A stretch of DNA of 32,347 bases from SZUA-252 sp035716005 (lineage in GTDB: Bacteria; Eisenbacteria; RBG-16-71-46; SZUA-252), in contig DASTKG010000121.1 of assembly GCA_035716005.1 (NCBI GenBank), forward strand, positions 1 to 32,347, given 5' to 3'. The notes beneath the pieces are model-generated. The model was given only the letters and a program-made list of their open reading frames with translations. It was not told the origin of the DNA and did no database searches. The position numbers and the translations under genes were made by a program. Shown here one piece after another: positions 1 to 7,066 of the stretch (positions are counted from its first letter, which is position 1; every line of letters starts with the position of its first letter).

Positions 1-15
1 TCGGTCTCCTTCCTG

Positions 16-32
16 GGCGCCGAAACGGCGCC
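16..32. repeat. GC-rich perfect hairpin near left edge
   Basis: A 7-bp perfect stem (GGCGCCG / CGGCGCC) closes on an AAA loop. It lies downstream of the PilZ gene in the direction of that gene's transcription, so it may help end that transcript. No T-run follows on the minus strand, so an intrinsic terminator is only a possibility. Nothing else is visible in bases 1-108. Confidence 0.3.
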
Positions 33-108
33 TTCCCGCTGCTACCCCGCCCCGTCGGCGACGGTTCCCCGTGGGGACGCTCGTCGGGCCGCCGGGGAGG
101 GCCCCCGA

Positions 109-651
109 CTACGACGTGCTCCGCCGCTTCGGCTTCGCGCCCGCTCGCGCGCGGGCCGGGGCCCGCTTCTTCGCGGCCGTCTTGGCCGCGCCCGCCTTGC
201 GCGGCGTCTTCGCCTTCGGCCGCGCGGCGGCCGACTTCGCCGCGGGGCGCGCCGCCAGCTTCGGCGTGGAGGGCAATCTCCGGAGCGAGCGCCATCCGAC
301 GTACTGCTCGATCAGGACGCGGTCGTCGAATTCCACGTCGCTGAAGTAGCAGGCCAACTCGTAGCGCGGCTTCCCGCGCACCATGTCGGCTTCCTCGCAC
401 CGAACGACGATCGCCTCGCAGCGCACCATCCTCTCGCGGCGAAGCCGGCTCCCGAACGGGGGGAGCAGGAGCGTCAGCTGCACCTTCGTCAGCGGCGAGA
501 GGAACGCACGGCTCAAGAACTGGATGCCGCTCGCGGATAGATTGATGCTCTCGGTCGTGAGGACCGACCCGTCTTCCCCGCCCGCCACCTGCATCGCGAG
601 CTTCGCCACGATGCGCGGCGCGCTTCGCCGCTCCTGACTGCGCATGGCCAT
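109..651 (-). CDS. PilZ-domain protein with basic Ala/Lys/Pro tail
   Basis: 180-residue cytoplasmic protein. Residues about 5-115 form a PilZ domain, the family that binds cyclic di-GMP. Both ligand motifs are visible: RxxxR (Arg9-Arg13) and NxSxxG (Asn37 to Gly42). Binding is therefore likely, although some PilZ proteins with these motifs act in other ways. Residues about 130-180 are a low-complexity tail rich in Ala, Lys, Arg and Pro, like the C-terminal tail of histone H1; such a tail could contact nucleic acid or the membrane surface (inference). The ATG at 651 follows an AAGGA ribosome-binding site; a second ATG two codons in is also possible. It starts 48 bp after rnr and is probably read with it. 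The target is unknown. Confidence 0.85.
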   Translation of the reverse strand: MAMRSQERRSAPRIVAKLAMQVAGGEDGSVLTTESINLSASGIQFLSRAFLSPLTKVQLTLLLPPFGSRLRRERMVRCEAIVVRCEEADMVRGKPRYELACYFSDVEFDDRVLIEQYVGWRSLRRLPSTPKLAARPAAKSAAARPKAKTPRKAGAAKTAAKKRAPARARAGAKPKRRSTS

Positions 652-699
652 CGTTGTTTTTCCTTCCGCGGGCCCCCGGTTGGAGGGTCCCGGAACGGG

Positions 700-2673
700 T
701 CAGCGCCTCCGCCGCCCCCCGGCGGCTCGGCGTACGGGCCGTCGCGAGGCCTGCCCGCCCGCGGGCGCCAGCCCCAGCTCGACCTCGCGCCGATCCACGT
801 CGGCGCGGGTCACCACGACGGTGACGAGATCTCCCAGGCCGAATCGGCGCCTCGACCGTTTGGAGCGAAACGAGAATCCGTGCTCGGCCATCTGAAACGA
901 GCCGTCTCCGAAGGCGCGCTTGGGCAGGAAGCCGTCGATGTTCCACGCGTCGAGCGAGACGAAGAGCCCCCCGGGGGTGACGCCGACGACCGTCCCCCGA
1001 ACCGGCTCTCCCATCCGCTCGCGAGCGAAGCGAACCGCCTTCCGCCGCGCGACGCCCCGCTCGGCGTCGTCGGCCTTCATTTCCATCTCGGAAGCGAGCG
1101 CCGCGCTCGCCGCGTCGAGCCAACCCGACGCGAACGTCCACGGATCCCCGTGGCCGGCCGCCGCCTCCAGCAAGTATCGCTTCACCACGCGGTGGTTCGC
1201 GAGGTCGGGGTAACGCCGGATCGGCGACGTGAAGTGCGCGTAGCCGCGCATGCCGAGCCCGAAGTGTCCGACGTCGACGAGATCGTACCGCGCCTTCTCC
1301 AGCGCGCGAAGGAGGAGCGTGTTCAGGAGTCGATCGCGCGTGGTGCGCCCGTGGCTGATCCACCGCCTCAGTTGCCGCGCGTCGGTCACGATGGTTCCGG
1401 GCCCCTGACGCCCCAGGTACCGCGCCGCCTCGAAGAAAGCGCGCAGTTTATCATAGCGAGGCCGTTCGTGGACCCGATACATGAAGGGGAGTTCCCGCTC
1501 CGCCGCGCGGCGCCCCACGACCTGGTTGGCGAGGAGCATGAACTCCTCGATGAGCGAGTGGGTCGGCACGTGCGGCACCTCGCGGAAGGCGACCGGCTCC
1601 CCGCGCGCGTCGAGCACCGGCCGGATCTCCGGGAGGTCGAGTTCCAGCCCCCCGGCCTCGAGACGGCGTCCCCGCATGGCGCCCGCCAGCCGGTCGAGCG
1701 TCCGAAGCGACTCCGCGATCTCCCCCGAGCCCTCTTGGACGAGGCTCCACGCCTCGTCGTAGGTCAGCGACGCGCGGCTGCGAACGACCCCTTCCACCAC
1801 GCGCGCGCCGCGAAACGTTCCGTCCTGAGAGAGCCGGGCGACGACGCTCACGACCAGCCGGTCGTCCCCTTCCGTGAGGCTGCAGAGCCCGGAGGAGAGG
1901 GCGGCGGGGAGCATCGGAAAGACGCGGTCGGCGAGGTAGGCGCTGGTGCCGCGCGCGCGCGCGTCCCGATCGAGCGCCGACGCGGGCCGGACGTAGTGGC
2001 TCACGTCCGCGATGTGGATGCCGACCTCCCACCCTCGTCCGTCCGGATCGTGGCGAACGGAGAGGGCGTCGTCGTGGTCCTTCGCGTCGGGCGGATCGAT
2101 GGTGAGGACCAGCGCCTCCCGGAAGTCCTCCCTGCCGCGCGCGGCGCGCGCCACCGATTCGGGGCCGAAGGAGGCGGCCTCCGACTCGGCGGCGGGATCG
2201 AACTCGGTTTCGATCCCCTCCTCCAGGGCCACGAGAAGGCTGTCCTCGCGCGGATCGTCGGCCGAGAAGACGGCGGCCACCTTTCCGACGAGCGGCTCGG
2301 CGGGGCTCGGGGAGAGCCGCACGAGCGCCTTCCCGTCGCGCGGGACGGAGGCGCGGCCGTGGAGGGTGAGGACGATCTCCTCGGGGTATTCGGGACGGTC
2401 GGGACGGAGGAGGGTGAGGCGGCCGCGGGGCTCCACGCGCCCCGCGATTCCGTAGGGCGTGCGCTCGAGGACCTCGACGACCTCGTGCGCGTCGCCCTGC
2501 TCGCGCGTTTCGAGGTAGGCGACCCGCACCCGATCCCCGTGGAGCGCGCCCCCCATCGCGAAGGGGGGAATGAAGAGATCCTCGCGATTCGGCTGCGCCT
2601 CGTCCTCGACCTCGACGAAGCCGTATCCGAAGCGCGTCCGCCGGAGTCGTCCGACGACCGTTCGATTCGTCAT
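700..2673 (-). CDS. rnr: Ribonuclease R (RNB-family 3'-5' exoribonuclease)
   Basis: 657-residue processive 3'-5' exoribonuclease that degrades structured RNA. Order of domains: N-terminal OB-fold cold-shock domains (about 1-150), the RNB catalytic domain (about 185-520) with the metal-binding Asp cluster DPPDAKDHDDA near residue 193, and a C-terminal S1 domain (about 565-635, starting GEPVRGTVVGV). A short Arg-rich tail ends the protein. It is shorter than E. coli RNase R because the N-terminal helix-turn-helix extension is absent, which is common outside Proteobacteria. RNase II is less likely given the S1 and basic-tail arrangement. No clear Shine-Dalgarno precedes the ATG. It lies 94 bp downstream of the HU / small-protein pair, with hairpins between. 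Confidence 0.93.
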   Translation of the reverse strand: MTNRTVVGRLRRTRFGYGFVEVEDEAQPNREDLFIPPFAMGGALHGDRVRVAYLETREQGDAHEVVEVLERTPYGIAGRVEPRGRLTLLRPDRPEYPEEIVLTLHGRASVPRDGKALVRLSPSPAEPLVGKVAAVFSADDPREDSLLVALEEGIETEFDPAAESEAASFGPESVARAARGREDFREALVLTIDPPDAKDHDDALSVRHDPDGRGWEVGIHIADVSHYVRPASALDRDARARGTSAYLADRVFPMLPAALSSGLCSLTEGDDRLVVSVVARLSQDGTFRGARVVEGVVRSRASLTYDEAWSLVQEGSGEIAESLRTLDRLAGAMRGRRLEAGGLELDLPEIRPVLDARGEPVAFREVPHVPTHSLIEEFMLLANQVVGRRAAERELPFMYRVHERPRYDKLRAFFEAARYLGRQGPGTIVTDARQLRRWISHGRTTRDRLLNTLLLRALEKARYDLVDVGHFGLGMRGYAHFTSPIRRYPDLANHRVVKRYLLEAAAGHGDPWTFASGWLDAASAALASEMEMKADDAERGVARRKAVRFARERMGEPVRGTVVGVTPGGLFVSLDAWNIDGFLPKRAFGDGSFQMAEHGFSFRSKRSRRRFGLGDLVTVVVTRADVDRREVELGLAPAGGQASRRPVRRAAGGRRRR

Positions 2674-2682
2674 AGCGGAGTC

Positions 2683-2711
2683 AAAACGGCCCGGCCGTTC
2701 CCCGAGGGAAC
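2683..2711 (-). terminator. Tandem, mutually exclusive hairpins before rnr
   Basis: Read on the minus strand, a 6-bp stem (GTTCCC / GGGAAC, loop TCG) is followed by an overlapping 6-bp stem (AACGGC / GCCGTT) that runs into TTTT. The two stems share bases 2697-2699 and cannot form together. The second resembles a short intrinsic terminator for the hup transcript; the alternative pairing could allow read-through into rnr. Confidence 0.45.
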
Positions 2712-2740
2712 GTTCCGGGCCGCCGAATGCTTCTACCGAG

Positions 2741-2759
2741 CGACGCGGTCACCGCGTCG
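2741..2759. repeat. Perfect inverted repeat behind the small basic gene
   Basis: An 8-bp perfect stem (CGACGCGG / CCGCGTCG) with a 3-base loop starts 8 bp beyond the stop codon of the 31-aa gene in the direction of transcription. There is no T-run. It could be an RNA 3'-end stabiliser or part of a composite terminator with the hairpins at 2683-2711. Confidence 0.35.
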
Positions 2760-2767
2760 GGACACCC

Positions 2768-2863
2768 TTACCGCTGCCGCTTCTTGTGGCGGTCGCGACG
2801 AAGGCGCTTCTTGCGCTTGTGAGTGGCGATCTTCTTCCGCTTCCTTTTCTTTCCGCTTCCCAT
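2768..2863 (-). CDS. 31-residue Lys/Arg-rich protein (candidate small ribosome-associated protein)
   Basis: A short gene: ATG at 2863-2861, stop TAA at 2770-2768. The product starts MGSGKKRKRKKIATHKRKKR and is more than half Lys, Arg and His, with Leu and Ile nearly the only hydrophobic residues. The pattern resembles very small basic proteins seen across the Bacteroidetes/FCB group and the AURKAIP1/COX24-type and THX-type small ribosomal proteins (from memory of the families; not searched). A role on rRNA is inferred from composition. A GGAG site lies a few bases upstream of the ATG, and the gene starts 21 bp after the HU stop, so the two are probably co-transcribed. Random ORF is unlikely given the composition, ribosome-binding site and position. 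Confidence 0.75.
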   Translation of the reverse strand: MGSGKKRKRKKIATHKRKKRLRRDRHKKRQR

Positions 2864-2884
2864 CCGTCTCCTCTTCCCCCGCGG

Positions 2885-3166
2885 CTACTCGGAGCCGCGG
2901 ACCATGCCTTTCAGCTCGTTCGATGCCTTGAAGACGGGCACCAACTTCGCCGGGACCATCACCTCCGCACCGCTGCGGGGATTGCGCGCCTTCCGAGCCT
3001 TCCGCTCGCGCACCTTGAAGGTGCCGAAGCCGCGGATTTCGATGTGCTTCCCTTCGCTCAGCGCGCGCGAGATCGCGTTCAGGAGCTGGTCGACGATCAG
3101 CGCGGTCTCGCTCTTGGAAACCTTGGTGCGCTCCGAAATCTCGTCAACCAGATCGGCCTTCGTCAT
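2885..3166 (-). CDS. hup: HU-family DNA-binding protein
   Basis: 93-residue histone-like nucleoid protein that bends DNA as a dimer. It begins MTKADLVDEISERTKVSKSE (helical dimerisation part), followed by the family signature GFGTFKVRERKARKARNP around residues 47-64 and the beta-arm motif RNPRSG that enters the minor groove. The start was set at the ATG at 3166, which has a strong GGGAGGG site upstream; the longer frame to 3196 would add ten non-family residues. It has its own promoter (3213-3241) and is followed directly by the 31-aa basic gene. HU and IHF subunits cannot be told apart with certainty here, but the general HU type is favoured. Confidence 0.93.
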   Translation of the reverse strand: MTKADLVDEISERTKVSKSETALIVDQLLNAISRALSEGKHIEIRGFGTFKVRERKARKARNPRSGAEVMVPAKLVPVFKASNELKGMVRGSE

Positions 3167-3212
3167 CGGATCCCTCCCGAGTCGAAATCCGGCCATTCGC
3201 CGGCGCGGTGGA

Positions 3213-3241
3213 ATCTAACAGTTTGCCCCGCGGGGCGTCAA
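3213..3241 (-). promoter_or_regulatory. Sigma70-type promoter of hup
   Basis: TTGACG (3241-3236), 17-bp spacer, TTAGAT (3218-3213), giving a leader of about 40 nt to the HU start. The -35 element directly abuts the sppA stop codon. The spacer contains the palindrome CCCCGCGGGG, a possible operator (inference). Confidence 0.6.
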
Positions 3242-4126
3242 TCAGCGCAGGCGGTACTCCAGGCGGGGCCCCGACCCGAGCAGCTCCCGCATGGGGTTCA
3301 TCTTCTCGTCGAAAAAGTCGAAAACGGAGACCCGCCGGCGCTCCTTGCGGACCACGGAGGGGCGTCCTTCGATCCCTCCGAGCTCCGAGGCCATGTCGAT
3401 GGCGTCCTCCAGGCTGCCGAGGCGATCGACGAATCCGTAGTCCATGGCCTGTTCGCCCGAGAAGATCCGCCCGTCGGCGTAGGGGATGATGTCCTCCCGC
3501 GCCATGCCGCGGCCGTCGACGATCGCGCTCACGAACTGGTCGTAGACGTTCCCGAGCACCTCTTGCAGGAGCGCCCGCTCGTCGTCGGTCATGGGACGCC
3601 ACATGGAGCCGACGTCCTTGAACTTCCCCGTCTTGATCGTCTCGAACTTCACGCCGACCTTCCGGAAGAGCTCCTCCGTGTTCGGGAAGCTCATGATGAC
3701 CCCGATGCTCCCCGTGAGGGTCCCCGGATTGGCGATGATGGAATCGGCGGCGCAGGCGACGTAGTAGCCCCCCGAGGCGGCGACGCCGCCCATCGAGGCG
3801 ACGACCGGTTTCCCCTCGTCGCGCACCCTTCGCACCGCGTCGTAGATCTCCTGCGAGGCCGCGACGCCGCCGCCGGGGCTGTCGATGCGCAGCACCACCG
3901 ATTTCACCGTGGCGTCGCGCTGCATCCGGTCGAGCTGGTCGACCACCGTCTCCGACTCGTCGATCTCGCCGACGATCTCGACGAGGCCGACGCGGCCGTG
4001 GAGCGAAGCGAAGGCCATTTCGTCGCCCGACATCGCGACGTTCACGACGAAGAAGGCGAGCGCGATGGTCGCGACGGTTCCGACGATCAGAAGCGCGCAG
4101 CCCCAGAGCCAGCGATTCCTTGCCAT
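3242..4126 (-). CDS. sppA: Signal peptide peptidase SppA, short single-domain type
   Basis: 294-residue membrane-anchored serine protease that degrades signal peptides left in the membrane after secretion. Residues about 8-32 form a single N-terminal transmembrane anchor; the rest is one peptidase S49 domain. The Ser/Lys dyad fits Ser118 (in VAASGGYYVA) and Lys170 (in TGKFKDVGS). The length matches the Bacillus-type SppA, which works as an octameric ring, rather than the duplicated E. coli form. The start is the ATG at 4126, which has a GAGGA site and begins just before the membrane helix; the in-frame extension to 4207 would overlap the promoter and carries a polar Arg/Pro-rich stretch. It has its own promoter at 4179-4207. 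Confidence 0.92.
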   Translation of the reverse strand: MARNRWLWGCALLIVGTVATIALAFFVVNVAMSGDEMAFASLHGRVGLVEIVGEIDESETVVDQLDRMQRDATVKSVVLRIDSPGGGVAASQEIYDAVRRVRDEGKPVVASMGGVAASGGYYVACAADSIIANPGTLTGSIGVIMSFPNTEELFRKVGVKFETIKTGKFKDVGSMWRPMTDDERALLQEVLGNVYDQFVSAIVDGRGMAREDIIPYADGRIFSGEQAMDYGFVDRLGSLEDAIDMASELGGIEGRPSVVRKERRRVSVFDFFDEKMNPMRELLGSGPRLEYRLR

Positions 4127-4178
4127 GGAGTCCTCGGGGTTTCGGACGGGCGCGCCGGGGCGCGCGGGGCGAGATTGC

Positions 4179-4207
4179 ACCCTAGCAGAGCGACCGTGGC
4201 GATTCAA
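4179..4207 (-). promoter_or_regulatory. Sigma70-type promoter of sppA
   Basis: TTGAAT (4207-4202), exactly 17-bp spacer, TAGGGT (4184-4179), about 50 bp ahead of the sppA ATG. It lies downstream of the hairpin terminator at 4238-4277, so sppA is transcribed separately from the RNA upstream. Confidence 0.55.
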
Positions 4208-4237
4208 ACGAAGGGACGAAGGGCGCCCCGGATCGGG

Positions 4238-4277
4238 CGGAAATAGAGAAGGCGCCCGGATCGGAATCCGGGCGCCT
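4238..4277 (-). terminator. Intrinsic terminator of the upstream RNA
   Basis: A perfect 12-bp stem (AGGCGCCCGGAT / ATCCGGGCGCCT, 4250-4277) with a 4-base loop is followed on the minus strand by TTCTCTATTT. This is the strongest terminator in the window. No protein gene ends nearby (gpmI ends 400 bp upstream), which points to a non-coding transcript. Confidence 0.7.
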
Positions 4278-4512
4278 CTGGGGGGCTTTCGCCCCGTTTA
4301 ACGTTCCCCGCGTGTGCCGTGCACTCGGTGCCGTAGGAACTGCGTCGTCTCGTCGAGGGGATCAGCTCAGGACCGAGCGATTCTCGCGGGCACCGCAGGG
4401 AACTTTTCTTAGGTCGCGTTCATGCCGTATCCCTAAGGCAATCGACGTGCCGCGGCCCCGCGCGGCGGCCCTCGATCGCGCTCGCGAAGCGGATTTATCG
4501 CCATGTCGGCAA
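4278..4512 (-). ncRNA. Structured non-coding RNA, candidate 6S-like RNA
   Basis: Between gpmI and sppA lie 550 bp without a credible protein gene. Read on minus: an AT-rich promoter-like stretch (4504-4548), a hairpin CTTAGG/CCTAAG (4437-4432 with 4413-4408), then a long rod closed by 4403-4389 (GTTCCCTGCGGTGCC) pairing with 4318-4303 through 15 bp with one bulge and one G-U pair. Inside are CTCGGT/ACCGAG and the stretch CCTGAGCTGAT. A GGGGC-GAAA-GCCCC tetraloop hairpin (4295-4282) and the terminator follow. The closing strand and CCTGAGCTGAT resemble remembered gammaproteobacterial 6S RNA (UUCCCUGGGGUG, CCCUGAGCCGAU), the RNA that mimics an open promoter and binds RNA polymerase. The rod spans only about 101 nt, shorter than usual for 6S, so the family call is tentative; an independent RNA gene is better supported. 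The exact 5' end is unknown. Bases 4549-4676 hold only GC-rich filler. Confidence 0.5.
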
Positions 4513-4518
4513 CTTGTT

Positions 4519-4548
4519 ATTTAACATATATTTATGGTTGTGTGCGAA
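4519..4548 (-). promoter_or_regulatory. AT-rich promoter-like island before the RNA
   Basis: On the minus strand TTCGCA (4548-4543) and TTAAAT (4524-4519) stand 18 bp apart inside a sharply AT-rich stretch (CATAAATATATGTTAAATAA) in otherwise very GC-rich DNA. TATGTT is an alternative -10. It faces the RNA and no plus-strand gene begins nearby. Confidence 0.4.
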
Positions 4549-4676
4549 CGTGCTTTCTAGACTCTTGGACGCGCTGGGCGGGCGGCGGGAGGGGTGACGC
4601 GAGAATTCGGCCCGAACGAGCCGGATGGGTGGGTGGCGGCCCCCAAGAGCCGGGGGGAAAAGGCGCAGCGACGGGG

Positions 4677-6218
4677 CTAGTCTCGGAGCAGACTCGTTCC
4701 GGTCATCTCCGGCGGGGACTCGATTCCGAGGAGTTCGAGAAGCGTGGGGGCGACGTCGGCCAGAATTCCGGAGCGGAGCGGGTACGATCCGCCGCCCGCC
4801 ACGAAGACCGGCACCGGGTTCAGCGTGTGGGCCGTGTGAGGCCCCCCGGTGGTTTCGTCGATCAGCTGCTCGGCGTTCCCGTGATCGGCGGTCACCAGGG
4901 CGACGCCGCCCCGGGACTCCACGGCGGCCAGGATCCGGCCCAGGCAGCCGTCGACGGTCTCCACGGCGCGAATCGCGGCCGGAAGGATCCCCGTATGCCC
5001 CACCATGTCGGCGTTCGCGTAGTTGAGGACGAAGAATCCGTAGCCGGGGGTGGATAGGCGCCGGACGGCCTCGTCGGTCACCTCGAGGGCGCTCATCTCG
5101 GGCTGAAGGTCGTACGTGGCCACTTTCGGCGACGGGATGAGCACCCGATCTTCGCCGGGAAAAGGAACTTCCTCGCTACCGTTGAAGAAGTACGTGACGT
5201 GGGCGTACTTCTCCGTCTCGGCGATTCGGAGCTGCCGGATCCCCGCCGCGCTCACCACCTCCCCGATCGTGCGGCGAAGCGGCTCGTCGGTGAAGAGGAC
5301 GGGATAGGGGAACGAATCCTCGTACGCGGTCATGCAGGCGTAGTGGAGGTCGAGGGGCGCCTCCGGACGAGGGAAGGCATCGAAGGTCGGCTCGCCGAGG
5401 GCGCGGGAGATCTCCCGCATCCGGTCGGGCCTGAAGTTGAAGGCGACGACGACGTCCCCATGCCCGATCCGGCCTTCCACGCCGTCGATCACCGTCGGGA
5501 GAACGAACTCGTCCCCCTCCCCCCGCGCGTAGGCCGCCTCGAGAGCCGCCTTGGGTCCCGCCGAGCGCTCTCCGGCCCCCTCCACCATGGCCCTGTAGGC
5601 CCGCTCCACCCGATCCCAGCGCTTGTCCCGGTCCATGGCGTAGAAGCGGCCCGAAACCGTGGCGATCGCCCCCCCACGGGCCTTCAGCAGCGCCTCCGTC
5701 GACTCGAGCGACGGGCCCGCCGACCGGGGAGCCGTGTCGCGCCCGTCGAGGAACGCGTGCACGAGGATTCGTCCCACCCCCGCGCCGGCGGCGGTCTCGA
5801 TCAGAGCGTGGAGGTGTTTCTCGTGGCTGTGGACGCCTCCGGGCGAGAGGAGGCCGATGAAGTGGATTCGGCCCCGTTCCTTCGCCTTGACGAGGGCGGT
5901 CCGGAGGACGGCGTTCGTGGCGAGCGAGCCGTCGGCGACCGCGAGGTCGATGCGGGTCAGGTCCTGGTAGACGATGCGGCCGGCGCCGAGATTCAGGTGC
6001 CCCACCTCGCTGTTCCCCATCTGCCCGGCGGGCAGCCCCACCGCCTCGCCGCACGTCGTGAGCGTCGCCTGCGGGTAGCGCGCCGCCAGGGCATCCATGA
6101 CGGGAGTGCGCGCCATCGCCACGGCGTTCCCCTCCCGCTTCGGGTTGAGGCCCCATCCATCGAGGATGACGAGCCCCACGAGCGGGCGGCGTCCGGAGGT
6201 CGGTTTCGGCGAAGGCAT
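4677..6218 (-). CDS. gpmI: 2,3-bisphosphoglycerate-independent phosphoglycerate mutase
   Basis: 513-residue cytoplasmic glycolytic/gluconeogenic enzyme interconverting 3- and 2-phosphoglycerate with two Mn2+ ions. It belongs to the alkaline phosphatase superfamily and has the usual GpmI length. Visible motifs: LVILDGWG (metal Asp20), MGNSEVGH with the phosphorylated Ser70, HAFLDGRDT, FNFRPDRMREI, YANADMVGHTG and the C-terminal metal site TADHGNAE. All key residues appear present. The start at 6218 agrees with the family N-terminus, although no clear Shine-Dalgarno precedes it. It begins 48 bp after the lipoyl-transfer gene and is likely read from that transcript. Confidence 0.96.
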   Translation of the reverse strand: MPSPKPTSGRRPLVGLVILDGWGLNPKREGNAVAMARTPVMDALAARYPQATLTTCGEAVGLPAGQMGNSEVGHLNLGAGRIVYQDLTRIDLAVADGSLATNAVLRTALVKAKERGRIHFIGLLSPGGVHSHEKHLHALIETAAGAGVGRILVHAFLDGRDTAPRSAGPSLESTEALLKARGGAIATVSGRFYAMDRDKRWDRVERAYRAMVEGAGERSAGPKAALEAAYARGEGDEFVLPTVIDGVEGRIGHGDVVVAFNFRPDRMREISRALGEPTFDAFPRPEAPLDLHYACMTAYEDSFPYPVLFTDEPLRRTIGEVVSAAGIRQLRIAETEKYAHVTYFFNGSEEVPFPGEDRVLIPSPKVATYDLQPEMSALEVTDEAVRRLSTPGYGFFVLNYANADMVGHTGILPAAIRAVETVDGCLGRILAAVESRGGVALVTADHGNAEQLIDETTGGPHTAHTLNPVPVFVAGGGSYPLRSGILADVAPTLLELLGIESPPEMTGTSLLRD

Positions 6219-6266
6219 GCGGCCAGCCTATCACACGGGGGAGCGCGTTGCCCCCGGGCCGGAATG

Positions 6267-7055
6267 CTACTTAGGAATCCCCGGAGCCGGATCGGAGAGC
6301 CCCAGCGAGGCGAAGTCGGCCTCGCGGAGCGCCACACCGAAGGCGGCGGCCAACGCGTCGACGATTCGGGCCGCGAGGAGCGCCGCTTCGAGGGGCGACC
6401 CGAGGAGCTCCCCGGCGCCCCGCGCGTGGCCCTCGAGCAGCGCCGCCGCGATCGGCGCGTCGCTCCGATAGCGCGCGACGTCGCGATGGCGGGACGTGAG
6501 CGGGAGCGAGGCGTGGCTGAGCGCGCCGCCGCGGGTGAATTTCGACGCGATCCCCGCGAGCTTGAAGGCGCCGACCCGCACTTCGCCGGGCGAGGAGCGG
6601 GCGAAGCACGGGGTGGCGCCTGCCGGAAGGGCGGGCCCCCGTTCCTCCGCCCGGACCCGCTCCGCGGCGAGATGGAACGTGCGATAGGCCGCGGCCACGC
6701 CGTCGGCCACGCGCTCCGCGAACGCCCGCGGCGAGTCGGCCCACGGCCCCGGAACGGAGGCCGCGATCGCGAAGGTCGCCTCCTCGGCGTGGAGCACCGC
6801 GTCGCCGCCGGTCGGGCGGCGCGCGACGTCGATCCCGTCCCTCTCGAGCGCCGCCGTGTCCCATCCCTCGGGCCACGGCTCGACGCGCCCGAGACTGAGC
6901 GTCGGACGGCTCCATCCGTACGTTCGAATCGCGAGGCGACCGGGGGCCGCCGCCGCCCAGCGCAGGAGCGCGGCGTCGAGCTCCATCTGGAGTTCGCCGG
7001 GAGCGACGCGATGCGGAAGGAGGAGCGCCGTCACGGCCGGCGCGGGATCCGACAC
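6267..7055 (-). CDS. LipM/LplA-family lipoyl or octanoyl transferase
   Basis: 262-residue protein of the BPL/LplA/LipB fold that attaches lipoate or octanoate to a lysine of carrier domains. RRPTGGDAVLH (residues 79-89) matches the family's RRxxGGGAVxH substrate loop, PCFARSSPGEV places a Cys at position 150, and GAFKLAGIAS holds the conserved lysine. LipM octanoyltransferases carry their acyl-thioester Cys in such a CF motif, so octanoyl transfer from ACP is a good possibility; ATP-dependent LplA is the alternative. The start is a GTG with AGGAGG 7 bp upstream, overlapping the end of the preceding membrane gene. Its probable client here is GcvH, encoded about 10 kb upstream in the same direction. 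Confidence 0.8.
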   Translation of the reverse strand: MSDPAPAVTALLLPHRVAPGELQMELDAALLRWAAAAPGRLAIRTYGWSRPTLSLGRVEPWPEGWDTAALERDGIDVARRPTGGDAVLHAEEATFAIAASVPGPWADSPRAFAERVADGVAAAYRTFHLAAERVRAEERGPALPAGATPCFARSSPGEVRVGAFKLAGIASKFTRGGALSHASLPLTSRHRDVARYRSDAPIAAALLEGHARGAGELLGSPLEAALLAARIVDALAAAFGVALREADFASLGLSDPAPGIPK

Positions 7056-7066
7056 GGGCAGCCCTC

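Noticed and set aside
880..2931. A 683-codon plus-strand open frame over rnr
   Set aside because: Antisense shadow of RNase R with low-complexity Arg/Glu/Val composition. The similar plus-strand frames at 5199-7070, 11326-13659, 14099-15838, 18648-21065 and 27408-29882 were rejected for the same reason.
4278..4512. SRP RNA, tmRNA or RNase P RNA in the gpmI-sppA spacer
   Set aside because: The SRP domain IV motif, a tRNA-like CCA end with tag frame, and the RNase P core motifs were each looked for by eye and not found.
6264..6275. ATGCTACTTAGG shared in inverted form with 30117-30128
   Set aside because: Twelve bases only; one copy is partly the end of a coding sequence and no flanking similarity extends it.
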